DNA of 32,835 nt from JAFGFG01 sp964442905 (GTDB taxonomy: Archaea; Aenigmatarchaeota; Aenigmatarchaeia; QMZP01; JAFGSV01). The notes under the pieces are model-generated. The model made no database searches and had not been told where the DNA came from. It was given only the letters and a program-made list of their open reading frames with translations. The position numbers and the translations under genes were made by a program. Positions 31,843 to 32,835 of the stretch are shown here, in pieces. The DNA lies in contig CAYUBD010000007.1 of assembly GCA_964442905.1 (NCBI GenBank), forward strand, positions 1 through 32,835, written 5' to 3'. Every line of letters begins with the position of its first letter. Position 1 is the stretch's first letter.

Positions 31843-32733
31843 TCAGACTTCTATTCCCAGGAATGCCTTTATCAGGAATCCTATGACGAACGTGACGCCT
31901 GCGACCCCCATGCTGACGCCGACCATCTCCGCGAATCTGCGCCTGAACGGCAGGTCCTTCGCGACAGAGACGTAGAACGTGAACGCGAATATCACGACGA
32001 CTGCGCATGCGAGTGTGGCCGCAAGGGCCGTGTAGGCGCTGCTGAAGATGAAGAACGGCACCATCAGGAAGAGCACTGTGAACACATACGCGACGCTCGT
32101 GTAGACGGACGCCTTCACCGGGCTTTTATTCCCGCCCCCGTCATCCTCGGATTTAGTCGAGAGGTACTCAGAGGCCCCCATGGAAAGCGAGGCTGCGATG
32201 CCTGTTATTAGCCCGGCGAGCGCTATGATGGCGGTGTTCTGGAACACCAATGTGAAGCCCGCGAGAGCGCCCGTCAGCTCGACGAGCGCATCGTTGAGGC
32301 CGAGCACTATCGACCCGACGTACTTCAGCCTCTCCTCGTTTATCATCCCTATGAGTTCCTTCTCGTGCACGTTTTCCTCGTGCTCTATCTTGCGGGCTTC
32401 GGGTATGCGGGTCGCTATCCTGGAATAGGCCTCCTGAGTGCCTTCCTCTCCCTTCTCCATCTGCTTTATCCCGAAGGTTATGCCAAGGATGCGCGATATG
32501 AGGTAGTACTTCCAGACCTTGAGCATGGACGGCTTCACGTCCTCGCCCGTGTACTTCTTCCACACATTGTGGTGTCTCAGCTCGTCCGCGGAGATGCGCT
32601 CAATCACCTTCCTGTTGTGGGTGTTCTTCATGGAATTGGCAAGCTTTTCGTAGATGAGATGGTCCGTCATTTCGTTCTTCTGGAATGAGAGAATCTCCTT
32701 CTTCATCCTGCCGTCGGCGCTTTTGGCATGCAT
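31843..32733 (-). CDS. VIT1/CCC1-family iron/manganese transporter with N-terminal ferritin-like domain
   Basis: The 296-aa protein fuses a ferritin-like (rubrerythrin-type) four-helix domain at about 10-130 with a VIT1/CCC1 membrane domain. Candidate diiron ligands are the Glu residues in QKNEMTDHLIYEKLA, ISADELRHHNVW and EHEENVHEKELIG. The membrane part starts with RLKYVGSIVLGLNDALVELT, contains the family signature GASEYLSTKSE, and has five helices (for example TLVFQNTAIIALAGLITGIA, SVAYVFTVLFLMVPFFIF, GVAGVTFVIGFLIKAFLG). Such fusions export or store ferrous iron, the ferritin-like head sensing or loading it (known for bacterial MbfA-type proteins). ATG 32733 is supported by a TATA-like box at 32755-32763; ATG 32706 is an alternative. 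It converges on asnS with 16 nt between stops. Confidence 0.88.
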   Translation of the reverse strand: MHAKSADGRMKKEILSFQKNEMTDHLIYEKLANSMKNTHNRKVIERISADELRHHNVWKKYTGEDVKPSMLKVWKYYLISRILGITFGIKQMEKGEEGTQEAYSRIATRIPEARKIEHEENVHEKELIGMINEERLKYVGSIVLGLNDALVELTGALAGFTLVFQNTAIIALAGLITGIAASLSMGASEYLSTKSEDDGGGNKSPVKASVYTSVAYVFTVLFLMVPFFIFSSAYTALAATLACAVVVIFAFTFYVSVAKDLPFRRRFAEMVGVSMGVAGVTFVIGFLIKAFLGIEV

Positions 32734-32754
32734 TACTTAATGATTGGCGGATTT

Positions 32755-32783
32755 CCATAAAAAGCAGGCACCCGCCGCGGGTG
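32755..32783 (-). promoter_or_regulatory. TATA box and GC-rich palindrome upstream of the iron transporter gene
   Basis: On the minus strand TTTTTATGG (32755-32763) lies about 26 nt before ATG 32733. Immediately upstream is the perfect palindrome CACCCGCCGCGGGTG at 32769-32783, a likely operator. On the plus strand the same palindrome is followed by GGGG and a T-rich tract, so it could alternatively act as a hairpin. Confidence 0.55.
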
Positions 32784-32788
32784 GGGGC

Positions 32789-32799
32789 TTTTTATTTTA
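32789..32799 (+). promoter_or_regulatory. TATA-like element of the tRNA gene
   Basis: TTTTTATTTTA at 32789-32799 is centred about 26 nt before the first base of the tRNA, a normal archaeal distance. Confidence 0.5.
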
Positions 32800-32819
32800 G
32801 CATGACCACTTTAACATGT

Positions 32820-32835
32820 GGGCCCGTAGCTTAAC
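32820..32835 (+). tRNA. tRNA gene, first 16 nt only (cut by window end)
   Basis: GGGCCCGTAGCTTAAC matches the start of an archaeal tRNA: a 7-base acceptor strand GGGCCCG, the TA at positions 8-9 and the beginning of the D arm. Archaeal tRNA-Lys and tRNA-Ile both can start this way, so the identity cannot be given. It lies at the right distance from a TATA-like box. Confidence 0.7.

Noticed and set aside
32769..32800. Rho-independent-type terminator on the plus strand
   Set aside because: No plus-strand gene ends nearby; asnS ends about 940 bp upstream. The palindrome is better explained as an operator or promoter element, though a hairpin cannot be ruled out.
1..32835. CRISPR array, IS element or transposase
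   Set aside because: No regularly spaced short repeats, no transposase or integrase coding sequence and no terminal inverted repeats were seen. The only long direct repeat is the helicase-tail pair.

Overview
The window is archaeal chromosome. It encodes eL15, a two-lobed TATA-binding protein, archaeal-type AsnRS, CTP synthase, archaeal NMN adenylyltransferase and a thymidylate synthase with the archaeal DUF4346-like N-terminal extension. Most genes have an A/T-rich TATA-like box centred about 24-28 nt before the start codon, which implies leaderless transcripts; only a few have Shine-Dalgarno sequences. Housekeeping genes favour AGG/AGA and ATA codons. The lineage cannot be fixed from this sequence. 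A euryarchaeal-like or DPANN-like lineage is possible, and the separation of the Hef helicase from its nuclease is a useful marker.

Layout. (1) 1-2526: two surface or secreted genes, one with GIGT repeats (cut by the window edge) and one a Cys-rich protein with MopE-like metal-binding repeats; their codon use differs from the rest. (2) 2527-5681: an AAA_14/DUF4143 ATPase gene sits exactly between the 3' end of a Hef-type helicase gene and a second, decayed copy of that same 3' end. (3) 5715-13026: the most unusual block. It has a RimB-like aspartic protease, a RimK-like ATP-grasp ligase, an unrecognised 227-aa protein, a second RimK-like protein that has lost key residues, an MscS-like channel, an ATP-grasp protein whose subdomains appear circularly permuted, two tandem N-formylglutamate-amidohydrolase-like proteins, and a GNAT acetyltransferase. 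All point the same way. (4) 13047-18480: membrane-anchored coiled-coil and surface proteins, eL15, a small membrane protein and a zinc-ribbon/Hsp20-like protein. (5) 18536-25595: a stand-alone tRNA-binding domain, the ERCC4-HhH nuclease, a beta-propeller surface protein, pyrG, a UPF0371/DUF1846 protein and tbp. (6) 25668-30530: a tightly packed run of NMN adenylyltransferase, secreted PLD-family protein, thymidylate synthase, CYTH protein and M20 hydrolase. (7) 30543-32835: asnS, a ferritin-like/VIT1 fusion with a palindrome in its promoter, and the first 16 nt of a tRNA.

How the genes work together. The helicase (4116-5681) and nuclease (19000-19701) together supply the two halves of the replication-fork repair protein Hef. 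The 5715-13026 block carries enzymes that form amide bonds (ATP-grasp), enzymes that probably break them (RimB-like protease, FGase-like hydrolases) and an acyltransferase. I infer a peptide- or amino-acid-conjugation system whose substrate is unknown. bS6, the bacterial RimK target, is not an archaeal protein, so the substrate must be something else; pterin or F420 glutamylation as done by MptN/CofF is one alternative. All functional calls are from reading the sequence; no database search was run.
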